A stretch of DNA of 64,000 nucleotides from NCBI RefSeq assembly GCF_007846095.1, contig NZ_VOEI01000002.1:186001-250000 (forward strand), given 5' to 3'. Both the position numbers and the translations under genes were made by a program. Shown in pieces: positions 45,398-52,643 of the stretch (position 1 is its first letter; every line of letters begins with the position of its first letter). Origin of the DNA: Mucilaginibacter achroorhodeus (GTDB taxonomy: Bacteria; Bacteroidota; Bacteroidia; Sphingobacteriales; Sphingobacteriaceae). The notes beneath the pieces are model-generated. The model did no database searches, had not been told where the DNA came from, and was given only the letters and a program-made list of their open reading frames with translations.

Positions 45398-46051
45398 TTA
45401 ATAATAATCTTTGATCTTAGCCATGAGCTTTTGCAGTACTTCTAGGGTAACTTCAATATCATGCGCCTCTACTTTGTAGGTACTCGAACGTGCACTTTTC
45501 CAGGAAAACGTTTCCATGCGGTCAGTTGACAGATAAGGGACGATATGCCGCAACAGTTGGCTGAACGACTTGGCCGAGCATAGTCGTATCTCATCTGCAG
45601 CTTTCAACAGCAGCCCGATCTGGTCTACGCTAAGATTGCATAACACCTTTATGGACGCCTTATCTACATTTGCATTTTCCTTCAGACCTTTTAGCTGGCT
45701 GGCAAAGCGCCAGGAGATCTCTGCTTCTAAAGTTTCAAGGCCATTTAAAATGTCCGATGCCAAACCGTTCAATGATCTGTCGTCATCAATTGCCGATACA
45801 AATGCGCGAAGGTCACTGATCAGGTAACTGAGGTTTTTGAGATAAGCGCTGATGACCGCTTCGCTGTTGTCCATATAATTCCTTTTAAATACATCGGCTT
45901 TGAGCTGCTGATAGACCATTCTGATCTCTTTTAAAAAATACTGCCGGATGTTTTCGGCTTCCTGCAGATTCGGGTGTTCATCGGCTGACAAATTTAGCAG
46001 ATCATCAACGACCTGATCTAACCTGGCAAATGGGTAGCTTTCATTTTCCAT
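45398..46051 (-). CDS. Unknown helical protein, weakly RteC-like at the C-terminus
   Basis: From the ATG at 46051 the protein has 217 residues and is all helical; the open frame has 40 further hydrophobic residues that look like leader. The N-terminal half is a long helix (NIRQYFLKEIRMVYQQLKAD). The end (CNLSVDQIGLLLKAADEIR, then RHIVPYLSTDRMETF and a Ser/Lys stretch) has the layout of the C-terminus of RteC, a tetracycline-element excision regulator in Bacteroides. A similar arrangement occurs in the protein at 49259. The link is weak. A role in regulation of a mobile element is possible. Confidence 0.55.
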   Translation of the reverse strand: MENESYPFARLDQVVDDLLNLSADEHPNLQEAENIRQYFLKEIRMVYQQLKADVFKRNYMDNSEAVISAYLKNLSYLISDLRAFVSAIDDDRSLNGLASDILNGLETLEAEISWRFASQLKGLKENANVDKASIKVLCNLSVDQIGLLLKAADEIRLCSAKSFSQLLRHIVPYLSTDRMETFSWKSARSSTYKVEAHDIEVTLEVLQKLMAKIKDYY

Positions 46052-46191
46052 ATAAAGAAGATTACGAATTGAAGGACAAATTTTAAAACGACACAATAAT
46101 CTACACAAACTAATAGTTAATAATTGTATAAATATTAACTGCAAGGTAACTTTAAGGTATTTGCGAATCACTGACGTAAATCAAAAAAAGC

Positions 46192-46773
46192 ATGAATGCG
46201 GATAAGCTGTTGAACCTGTTAAATTTTATTGCCCCTTTCAGTGCTGCTTTGGATCAGCGTTTCCGCGATACGCTCAAAGAAGAACATCATCAAAAAGGAT
46301 ACTTGTTACTGCGTGAGGGTGAGACCTCCAGAAAAATCTATTTTATCAACAAAGGTTTCGCACGTGCTTTTCACTACAATGGGGACAAGGAATGTACTAC
46401 CTGGTTTATGGGTGAAGGCGACCTGATGATCTCTGTTTACAGCTTCTATACCCAGCAACCTGCACCGGAAAATATCGAATTGCTTGCAGATAGTGCACTT
46501 TTATCCATGACATGGAACCAGCTTCAATCCATCTATGCAGATTTTCCGGAATACAATTACATTGGTCGCATCGTCACTGAAAAATACTACATGATGTCCG
46601 AGGAGCGCACCATTATCCTGAGGACGATGTCTGCCGCACAACGCTACAACCTGTTATTGAAAAAATATCCGCAGGTATTGTTGAACGCAAAGCTAAGCCA
46701 GGTGGCCAGCTTCCTCGGGATAACGCCGGAGACGCTTAGCCGGGTGCGCGCCCGAAAGACTGTTTTGACATAG
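46192..46773 (+). CDS. Crp/Fnr-family transcriptional regulator
   Basis: A 193-residue protein: beta-roll KGYLLLREGETSRKIYFINKG, TTWFMGEGDLMISVYSFYTQ near residue 80, and a C-terminal HTH (LSQVASFLGITPETLSRVRAR). It is the third compact Crp/Fnr regulator in the window. It is divergent from the helical protein at 45398 and lies 27 bp upstream of the lipoprotein effector candidate, in the same direction, so it may control it. Confidence 0.88.
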   Translation: MNADKLLNLLNFIAPFSAALDQRFRDTLKEEHHQKGYLLLREGETSRKIYFINKGFARAFHYNGDKECTTWFMGEGDLMISVYSFYTQQPAPENIELLADSALLSMTWNQLQSIYADFPEYNYIGRIVTEKYYMMSEERTIILRTMSAAQRYNLLLKKYPQVLLNAKLSQVASFLGITPETLSRVRARKTVLT

Positions 46774-46800
46774 ATCAATTTTTTCACCAACGTTTAGCTT

Positions 46801-48177
46801 ATGAACAGACCCAATATTGACAGGATAAAAAGTTTGATGTGTTATCTATTTTACATTTCGATCTGTATGACCTCCTGTAAAAAAGATATTGATCAGCAAA
46901 CACCTGACGATAGTTTTAGCATTCTGCCCCGGGAAGAAGCGCAAACCTGGTTTGAAAAATACACTGCTAACAACGACGGGGCGTCCCGAAATATGGCAGA
47001 CGATAACCTGACGCGAAAGCCATTAAACATAGACTGGGGGCGATATACCTCTGCAGCGACAAATGAGCTTTCTTATGGCTTGATCGCCTTAGAAGGAAAA
47101 CTTAAAAGTCATGGTTACGCCATCGGTTATCGTAAGTTGCTGATCACAAAAAAGGAAGGCGATCTTCATGCCTATATCTTGGAGATCTTACCGGATGCGC
47201 TTTACCTACAGCGGAAAGGAAGCGCTACAAGAAAGGATTTTTACGGCAGGATCTTCTTTTATGACACCAATTACCATTTGATCAAAGGGTATATCTATAT
47301 CAATGGGCAGGTAAGCGGCGAGATCAAACCTTTGGAAAGTGATCGAAAGGAAAGCAAAGCGAAGAACCAAAGCATTGGGATCGCCCTCACTCCCGTTCAG
47401 GAGATCTGCAGCTGGAACGAAGACAATTATGTTAATGCTGATGGAGAGGTCGTGGTTTTCGCTTCAAGGCAATGCACCTATTCCGTCATTTCTGACGGGC
47501 TTTCGGATGCCGGAGGCCCATCCGGATCCGGCGGCGATTATGCGGGCGGTGGTGGTGGATCCGGCGGAAGTTCCGATAGCGCGCCGCCCGTTGCTGATCT
47601 TCCGGGTGAAAACAACTCCAGGATCGACCCCAAAGCGTATATGAGCTGTTTCGGATCACTGCCCGACATCGGTTCTAAAATGACCATCACGGTCTATGTT
47701 CAGGAGCCTGCGCCGGGGCTTCCCTTCAATGTCGGCACCAATTCCGTTGGCCATACTGCAATCGGATTGACAAAGACCTATAACGGACAATCTATCACGC
47801 AAGTTATCGGTTTCTACCCTGACGCGACCGGCAAGGCAAAAATGCATGCACCATCCAAGATCCTTGATAATAGCGGTTTGTCTTATAATGTCAGCATCTC
47901 CTATCCGATCATCGCGTCGGAATTTTCCAAGATCGTGAATTTTGTCAGCAACCCGCCGGATACCTACGACCTGACCCAGTATAACTGCACCAGCTTTGTT
48001 TACAACGCCTGCCTGGCCGGTGGTATCAAGCTACCCGACCCGAACGGCAATATGGGACTTGGTATGACCGGCATGATGCCTTCTGCTCTCGGCAATTCTA
48101 TCCGTAGCGTCGGAAACGCCGGAAATGCCAATGTTAACGGCGGAACCGTTGGGAAGAACCATGGGCCATGTAATTAA
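46801..48177 (+). CDS. Surface lipoprotein with predicted papain-like C-terminal domain; candidate effector
   Basis: A 458-residue protein beginning with a lipoprotein signal (FYISICMTSCKKD). The N-terminal ~200 residues form a soluble domain of unknown type, followed by a Gly/Ser-rich linker (residues ~238-258). The C-terminal domain has SVGHTAIGLTKTYNG, with a possible catalytic His near residue 317, and YNCTSFVYNACLAGGIKLP, with Cys near residue 395. A His and a later Asn-Cys pair, in this spacing, recall NlpC/P60- or papain-like permuted cysteine hydrolases. The linker-plus-toxin-like-end layout, and the small exported protein that follows by 9 bp, suggest a contact-dependent effector. 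No function is proven. Confidence 0.55.
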   Translation: MNRPNIDRIKSLMCYLFYISICMTSCKKDIDQQTPDDSFSILPREEAQTWFEKYTANNDGASRNMADDNLTRKPLNIDWGRYTSAATNELSYGLIALEGKLKSHGYAIGYRKLLITKKEGDLHAYILEILPDALYLQRKGSATRKDFYGRIFFYDTNYHLIKGYIYINGQVSGEIKPLESDRKESKAKNQSIGIALTPVQEICSWNEDNYVNADGEVVVFASRQCTYSVISDGLSDAGGPSGSGGDYAGGGGGSGGSSDSAPPVADLPGENNSRIDPKAYMSCFGSLPDIGSKMTITVYVQEPAPGLPFNVGTNSVGHTAIGLTKTYNGQSITQVIGFYPDATGKAKMHAPSKILDNSGLSYNVSISYPIIASEFSKIVNFVSNPPDTYDLTQYNCTSFVYNACLAGGIKLPDPNGNMGLGMTGMMPSALGNSIRSVGNAGNANVNGGTVGKNHGPCN

Positions 48178-48186
48178 AAATTCGCT

Positions 48187-48513
48187 ATGAAAAAACTGAT
48201 CTTACTAACAGCCATTGGTATCGTGCTGATCGCGAACTTCACTCCTATCTCCTATTTGCTGGACGAGGGATATGCCTATACGAATTACAATGGCAAGTTT
48301 AAGTTTAAAGAAGAAGGCAGCGGGCATGATTTCAAAATGGCTAAAACACTGTATAAGTGGTATTTAGAATCACATCCAGATGACGCAAAGATCGACCCAA
48401 AGCTATACCGTACCTTTAAAATCAAGCTTTGGCATTTTTGGGAATGGCGTGCAATGATCTTTGACAAAGAGCGATATCAATTACCATACCGACCACCTCA
48501 GGTCAAGAAGTGA
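48187..48513 (+). CDS. Small exported/membrane protein, candidate immunity protein
   Basis: A 108-residue protein with an N-terminal hydrophobic segment (KLILLTAIGIVLIANFTPIS) that would serve as signal or anchor, followed by a basic, aromatic soluble part (FKMAKTLYKWYLESHPDD, then KLWHFWEWRAMIFDKERY). I do not recognise the family. It lies 9 bp after the lipoprotein effector candidate in the same direction. That position, size and export signal would fit an immunity protein that acts in the envelope, where the effector would work. This is inference only. Confidence 0.5.
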   Translation: MKKLILLTAIGIVLIANFTPISYLLDEGYAYTNYNGKFKFKEEGSGHDFKMAKTLYKWYLESHPDDAKIDPKLYRTFKIKLWHFWEWRAMIFDKERYQLPYRPPQVKK

Positions 48514-48730
48514 CCATCAGATCTGTGCATTCCCGCGTAATCCATCCGTCCGTTTTAATTGACTGGTCAGATCTCTTTTGATGGTATTAAAACGCTCTGG
48601 TCAAATGAGCTTGACCTTCCGGACCGGAAGAAATGTGTCGGAAAGTGATCGTAAAGGGATTTCGTGTAGCGCCCGTAACAGCATTAACCTGAAAATACCA
48701 GGTTTGATCATGAGATGGTTTTTCCAACGC

Positions 48731-48973
48731 TCAATCTTTTAAGAGTTCTCTGGGCATGAGGTCGTCGAACGGCACCTTAAGCGCTCTGGCAAGTGAAACG
48801 ATGGTTGCTAAGGTAGGGTTGCCGGTGCCGCGTTCGATCTTACCGATCTGTGAGGTCGCTATCCCGGAGATCAGCCATAACTCATATTGGGATAGCTTTT
48901 GGCTATTCCTGATTTCACGTAGCTTTCTTCCAAATAGCTTATTGATTTCCTCCGCCCGATCGTACATCGGCAT
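48731..48973 (-). CDS. XRE-family HTH repressor-like protein
   Basis: An 80-residue single-domain HTH protein: FGRKLREIRNSQKLSQYELWLISGIATSQIGKIERG is helices 1-4 of a Cro/C1-type fold, and NPTLATIVSLARALKVPFDDL completes it. There is no sensor domain. It is divergent from the alpha-CTD-like gene at 49039, with a perfect 14-bp palindrome (GCTCATATATGAGC, 49005-49018) between their starts, the obvious operator. Confidence 0.85.
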   Translation of the reverse strand: MPMYDRAEEINKLFGRKLREIRNSQKLSQYELWLISGIATSQIGKIERGTGNPTLATIVSLARALKVPFDDLMPRELLKD

Positions 48974-49004
48974 CGAATTTCAGCTAATCAAAAAAAATTA
49001 TTCA

Positions 49005-49018
49005 GCTCATATATGAGC
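49005..49018. promoter_or_regulatory. Perfect 14-bp palindrome, likely operator of the XRE protein
   Basis: GCTCATATATGAGC sits in the 65-bp divergent region between the XRE gene (48973) and the small protein gene (49039). It overlaps where the promoters of both should be. Autorepression by the XRE protein and co-control of the divergent gene is the simple reading. Confidence 0.55.
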
Positions 49019-49038
49019 GATTTTACTTATCTTGTCAT

Positions 49039-49281
49039 ATGAAAAAAATCGCTGTCTTAGAACGTTCCATCCACGACCTCGGATTTAGCGAAGCGTTTTG
49101 CAACACTTGCTATGAGTTGGGATTCAATACCTTGTCGCAAATCTTGGCGGAAGAAAGGTCAGCATTGATCAGGCGACCTGAGTTTAGTTTCCACTGGCTG
49201 GCAGAGTTGGTTTCCTTCCTGGAGAAGGAGGACTTGGGTTACCTTTTGCATGACCTGTCTATGGAAAGAACTTCCGGTTAA
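49039..49281 (+). CDS. Small protein resembling an RNA polymerase alpha C-terminal domain
   Basis: An 80-residue protein consisting of one helical domain. The order of helices (VLERSIHDLGFSEAFCNTCY, ELGFNTLSQILAEERSALIR, then SFHWLAELVSFLEKEDLGYL) matches an RpoA C-terminal (helix-hairpin-helix) fold as seen in small free-standing alphaCTD-like proteins. Such proteins can bind DNA or sigma/activators. It is divergent from the XRE gene across the 14-bp palindrome. Its last 23 bp overlap the convergent RteC-like gene. Confidence 0.5.
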   Translation: MKKIAVLERSIHDLGFSEAFCNTCYELGFNTLSQILAEERSALIRRPEFSFHWLAELVSFLEKEDLGYLLHDLSMERTSG

Positions 49282-50254
49282 GGCGCACCAGCATTCGCTG
49301 CAGTAGGTCACGAACGCGACCGGCTGTATGCTGATCAGTGGCATAAAACTCCTTCGATAAGCTTCCTTCAGATATCAGCGATTGTTTCTTTGTACGGATA
49401 TTACCGTTCACCTGACGGAATATTCGGGTAAGGGATGTTTCAAATAAAAAGCCTTCTTCATAAAACAGGCGGAGCAGGCATGCGAGGTGAGCAACCGAAG
49501 TATTCAAATGCAATTTTTCCTGCAAGGTAGCCGGCGCTTCGTGCCGCAGCGCAATTTCTTCATCCAGCCACCCTACGATCATTTCCTTTAAAGTACACCA
49601 TGATGGGTCAAACGCGGCCCCCTGCCTGACCGGGATAGCCCGCAACGATGAACGCAGGCGCGCTAGATCTGCAAGATCATCACCCTTGATCGTGAGGGTC
49701 AGCGACCGGAACAGTCCGGTATGGTTAAAATTTTCTGTCACCAGATAACACAGTGTCTCTGGTTCCGTACGCGCCTTCCCGAGTCCGACTATGAAAACAG
49801 TCAGGTAACGGACCTGGCCAAAGGTCAGGGAAAGACTGTCCCAGGATCCCAGAAAAACGCTTAACCAATCCGACGGAATTGATGGTAGCGGACAATGCCA
49901 GCCTTTTAAATGTTCACCTATCCGGGCAAATTCCCGACGGATAAAGGCTGGCGGACAAAACAGGTTCTCATTCAGAAGTGACCGTCTTGAATCAAGCAGT
50001 CCGTCAATCAGCGATAAAAGCGCTTCCTGTATCTGGTCTTCCCCTTCTTTCCCGCATCGTTCCGAAAGTGAGGATAACACTTTAAGATGATCACTAAAAT
50101 AACGGCGCAGGCATTCATCGCTGACATCCTGAAAAGCAGCAGCCATCCAATTTTGCTGGATGGCTGCGGTAACCTTTTCCAGGTCTCCGGGAAGAAAAGC
50201 TGACCGATCAGCGATCAATGCGCGTAATGCCTGCAGTTCGTCCCGAAGTTCCAT
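49259..50254 (-). CDS. Unknown protein, weakly RteC-like at the C-terminus, linked to the peptide gene
   Basis: A 331-residue soluble, helical protein. I recognise no catalytic motif. The C-terminal ~80 residues (LHLNTSVAHLACLLRLFYEE, then FETSLTRIFRQVNGNIRTKK) look like the C-terminus of RteC regulators, with the helix pattern also seen in the protein at 45398. It is encoded directly after the candidate precursor peptide: the peptide stop at 50257 and this start at 50254 are 2 bp apart, so translation is coupled. A role as a partner of the peptide (for example a binding, export or immunity function) or a regulator is possible. It is not a LanC cyclase: the His/Cys zinc motifs are absent. Confidence 0.5.
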   Translation of the reverse strand: MELRDELQALRALIADRSAFLPGDLEKVTAAIQQNWMAAAFQDVSDECLRRYFSDHLKVLSSLSERCGKEGEDQIQEALLSLIDGLLDSRRSLLNENLFCPPAFIRREFARIGEHLKGWHCPLPSIPSDWLSVFLGSWDSLSLTFGQVRYLTVFIVGLGKARTEPETLCYLVTENFNHTGLFRSLTLTIKGDDLADLARLRSSLRAIPVRQGAAFDPSWCTLKEMIVGWLDEEIALRHEAPATLQEKLHLNTSVAHLACLLRLFYEEGFLFETSLTRIFRQVNGNIRTKKQSLISEGSLSKEFYATDQHTAGRVRDLLQRMLVRLNRKFFP

Positions 50255-50256
50255 GT

Positions 50257-50388
50257 TTAAAAATGGGTCGTGGTCAGCGAAAGCGTACTTGTCGGGTCGG
50301 TATCAGTTGGAAAAGCATTAACCTTTACCGGCGCAAATTTGTGTTTGGTCATTGTTTTTTTCTTTGGAAGAGCAATGGTCTTTTTCAT
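50257..50388 (-). CDS. Candidate RiPP precursor peptide: basic leader, Ser/Thr-rich cysteine-free tail
   Basis: A 43-residue peptide encoded divergently from the LytS-like kinase. From the ATG at 50388 it has a Lys-rich N-terminus (KKTIALPKKKTMTKHKF), a short APVKVNAF spacer and a tail PTDTDPTSTLSLTTTHF in which 9 of 17 residues are Ser or Thr and none is Cys. This would suit a substrate of the LanB dehydratase encoded 2.3 kb away at 52644. The lack of Cys means no lanthionine ring can form, so the product would carry dehydrobutyrine/dehydroalanine only. A longer open frame extends into the kinase region and is not the likely gene. It is 57 bp from the kinase start. Assigned by context and composition, not homology. 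Confidence 0.5.
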   Translation of the reverse strand: MKKTIALPKKKTMTKHKFAPVKVNAFPTDTDPTSTLSLTTTHF

Positions 50389-50445
50389 ATATTTTGTATT
50401 TTGATTTAAATTACCCAACACAAGCCTAAACCTGAAATTTTTTCT

Positions 50446-51486
50446 ATGAACGCACGCTTTTTCCATATTAACAACAACAAAGACTCCCCGGCGTTGCTTC
50501 GCAAATTTGTGGTCCACGCTTTATGCTGGCTGATATACATCACCTATGAACTCTGTACGCTTTATTACCTCACCGGTAAACTTGAACCACCCAAGGTATA
50601 CATCGTCTATTACGGTGTTAACATAGCTTTCTTTTACGGTGTAACGACAATCTTGCAATACACGTTTGACAGGAGGATCCCGCGATATTTTATCGGTTTT
50701 GCGGGCATGGCCGGTCTGCTGATCCTGTTGTTGACTGTCAAAGGACTGCTGAACCCGGAACTGCACTTTCGTCAAAACTGGCTTCATATCCGACGTGGCG
50801 AAGTGTTAACTTTTGTGATGACCGCTTTATACCGGGCCGGTTTTTTTTTCCTGCTGGCAGTTTTCTATTGGGCACCCCGTCACATGCTGTTATTCAGGGC
50901 TAAGGCAGACAGGGCTGAGAAAGCGCTGCTACGGCAACAGATCAATCCTCATCTGCTCTTAAACTCCCTGAACTTTGTGTACAGCCGGGTCATGGACACT
51001 TCCGAGGAAGCTGCGCAATGTATCGTACTGCTTTCGGAGTTATTGAGGTACAGCATGGACTATACTGCTGCTGAAGATAAAAGTTTATTGCTGGAAGAAC
51101 TGAAACAAATGCAAAATCTCATGGAGATCAATCGTTATCGTTTTGGCAAACGGATGCAAATGAACATGGAATTCACAGGAGATCCCGGTGATCGCCGAAT
51201 TCCCCCGCTCATCCTGTTGACCTTATTGGAAAATGTATTCAAACATGGAGACCTGACCGATCAAGATCACCCTGCGAGCGTTCGGGTCGACATGACAAAC
51301 GATGGTTGTCTTTCCTTTAAAAGCCAAAATATGAAGAAGTCAAGCCTTCGTTCCGTGATCAGGAGCCATCAAGGCCTCCAGAACCTACGGGCCAGACTTT
51401 CCTTTATGTATAGCAAGGACCAATACGCGCTCAGCGTTCATGATCAGGAAAACCAGTTCGAAACTTACTTAATGATCAAATTATGA
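50446..51486 (+). CDS. LytS/YehU-type sensor histidine kinase
   Basis: A 346-residue kinase with four hydrophobic membrane segments in the first ~145 residues and no periplasmic domain of size. The His_kinase phosphoacceptor motif is QQINPHLLLNSLNF (H169), and the ATP-binding region has IPPLILLTLLENVFKHGD and SHQGLQNLRARLSF. This membrane-embedded sensor type often detects peptides or envelope changes. Its gene is divergent from the candidate precursor gene (57 bp apart) and overlaps the LytTR regulator gene by 4 bases. The placement suggests it senses the peptide product. Confidence 0.9.
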   Translation: MNARFFHINNNKDSPALLRKFVVHALCWLIYITYELCTLYYLTGKLEPPKVYIVYYGVNIAFFYGVTTILQYTFDRRIPRYFIGFAGMAGLLILLLTVKGLLNPELHFRQNWLHIRRGEVLTFVMTALYRAGFFFLLAVFYWAPRHMLLFRAKADRAEKALLRQQINPHLLLNSLNFVYSRVMDTSEEAAQCIVLLSELLRYSMDYTAAEDKSLLLEELKQMQNLMEINRYRFGKRMQMNMEFTGDPGDRRIPPLILLTLLENVFKHGDLTDQDHPASVRVDMTNDGCLSFKSQNMKKSSLRSVIRSHQGLQNLRARLSFMYSKDQYALSVHDQENQFETYLMIKL

Positions 51487-52160
51487 AGTTACAATGTATC
51501 GTTGTCGATGACGAACCGGCCGCGCTCGACATACTGGCCCGTTATATCCAAAGAACGCCCTACCTCGAACTAAGCGCAACTTATCTTAACCCTTTGGAAG
51601 CGCTGTCCGCCATTCCGCCGGATCTTGCTTTTGTTGACGTTGATATGCCCGGCATGAACGGATTGGAATTCGCAAAAAAATGCTCCAAAGAAACCATTAT
51701 CGTCTTTACGACCTCTTTTCGAGAATATGCCGCCGACGCATATGAGCAGGCAGCAGCAGATTACTTACTTAAACCGGTCAGTCATGAACGTTTTCTTCGT
51801 TGTACCGCGAGGATCATGGAGCGGCTTCCTGCCCGTGATCCGTCACCGGCCCTTTTGATCAAGGATGCCTTGAAAGCCCAGGTCGTTCAGATTCCGGCAG
51901 ACGATGTCATCCGCATCTCCGGTGCGTTGGATTATGTGGAGTTTCACCTGAATGACCGGAAGCTGATGGCCTATAAAAGCATGGATAAAGCACTTAAAGA
52001 TCTTCCATCATTTTTTGTTCGCGTCCACCGCTCACACATCATCAATAGCCATCATATCAGCGGTATCAGACCGGGCTTGCTTACCATGGACGATCATACT
52101 GAGGTGCCGGTTGGCAGGAAGTACCAATCAGCATTGAAGGCTTACTTAGGAGTACGCTAA
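51483..52160 (+). CDS. LytTR-family response regulator
   Basis: A 225-residue regulator: receiver domain with the acidic pair at D9/D10, phosphoacceptor D52 in AFVDVDMPGMNG and KPVSHERF (Lys) at the end of strand 5. The C-terminal LytTR DNA-binding domain has QIPADDVIRISGALDYVEFH, KALKDLPSFFVRVHRSHIIN and VPVGRKYQSALKAYL. It is phosphorylated by the kinase encoded immediately upstream. Targets may include the precursor peptide gene and the lanB promoter. Confidence 0.93.
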   Translation: MKLQCIVVDDEPAALDILARYIQRTPYLELSATYLNPLEALSAIPPDLAFVDVDMPGMNGLEFAKKCSKETIIVFTTSFREYAADAYEQAAADYLLKPVSHERFLRCTARIMERLPARDPSPALLIKDALKAQVVQIPADDVIRISGALDYVEFHLNDRKLMAYKSMDKALKDLPSFFVRVHRSHIINSHHISGIRPGLLTMDDHTEVPVGRKYQSALKAYLGVR

Positions 52161-52170
52161 ATGCATACGA

Positions 52171-52458
52171 TCACCGGCAACGGCTGCAAGAAAAGTAAAT
52201 CCAGACCGTGTTAAAACTGGCATCGGCAAACTTTACGTCGATGCAAACGACCACCACTGTAAAGGCCCCGGTCAATTCCATTTGCATATCCATCTCAAAT
52301 TTGCGATCGGTCCGGTCGTAACCTTTAGCCTGATACCGAAAATTTCCCGGCTTCAATTGAGATGTAAGCGGGTAAGATTCTTCTCCACTTTTAAGATCTT
52401 TCAAAGCCCGATCACAATCAACAGGAGGCATTGCAACATCTGTATAGTTGATGTACAT
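52171..52458 (-). CDS. Possible small protein of unknown function, downstream of lanB
   Basis: A 95-residue frame between the lanB stop (52644) and the response regulator gene. It contains ESYPLTSQLKPGNFRYQAK and a hydrophobic C-terminal half (GAFTVVVVCIDVKF) and ends in CSRCR. I do not recognise it. It is on the lanB strand, 185 bp downstream, so cotranscription is possible. It could equally be the end of an eroded gene. The gap 52459-52643 shows nothing else convincing. Confidence 0.35.
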   Translation of the reverse strand: MYINYTDVAMPPVDCDRALKDLKSGEESYPLTSQLKPGNFRYQAKGYDRTDRKFEMDMQMELTGAFTVVVVCIDVKFADASFNTVWIYFSCSRCR

Positions 52459-52643
52459 TTTTAGGTTGGCTAAGAGCGCTTCTTGCTGATCAGTATTCGA
52501 AGCTGAAACTGACCATATCGGGGCGGATCGACAGGAAGACCTGCTGTCTTAAGATAACAGCGTGATAAAACTGATCTCAGCAACTTTTGCCACCAGGCCA
52601 TCCAACGCCCTGACTTCCCGTGCAAGCATTTCTTCAACGAGGC

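Noticed and set aside
49259..50254. Protein next to the peptide gene as a LanC cyclase
   Set aside because: None of the LanC zinc-binding motifs (Cys, Cys-His) or Gly-rich repeats is present.
50389..50517. Extension of the peptide gene upstream to 86 codons
   Set aside because: The added 43 residues run antisense through the kinase start and show no leader features; the ATG at 50388 is the better start.
52549..52642. Short frame directly downstream of the lanB stop, as a possible second precursor peptide
   Set aside because: About 26-32 codons, acidic and hydrophobic, no leader-like region, weak start. It looks like chance.
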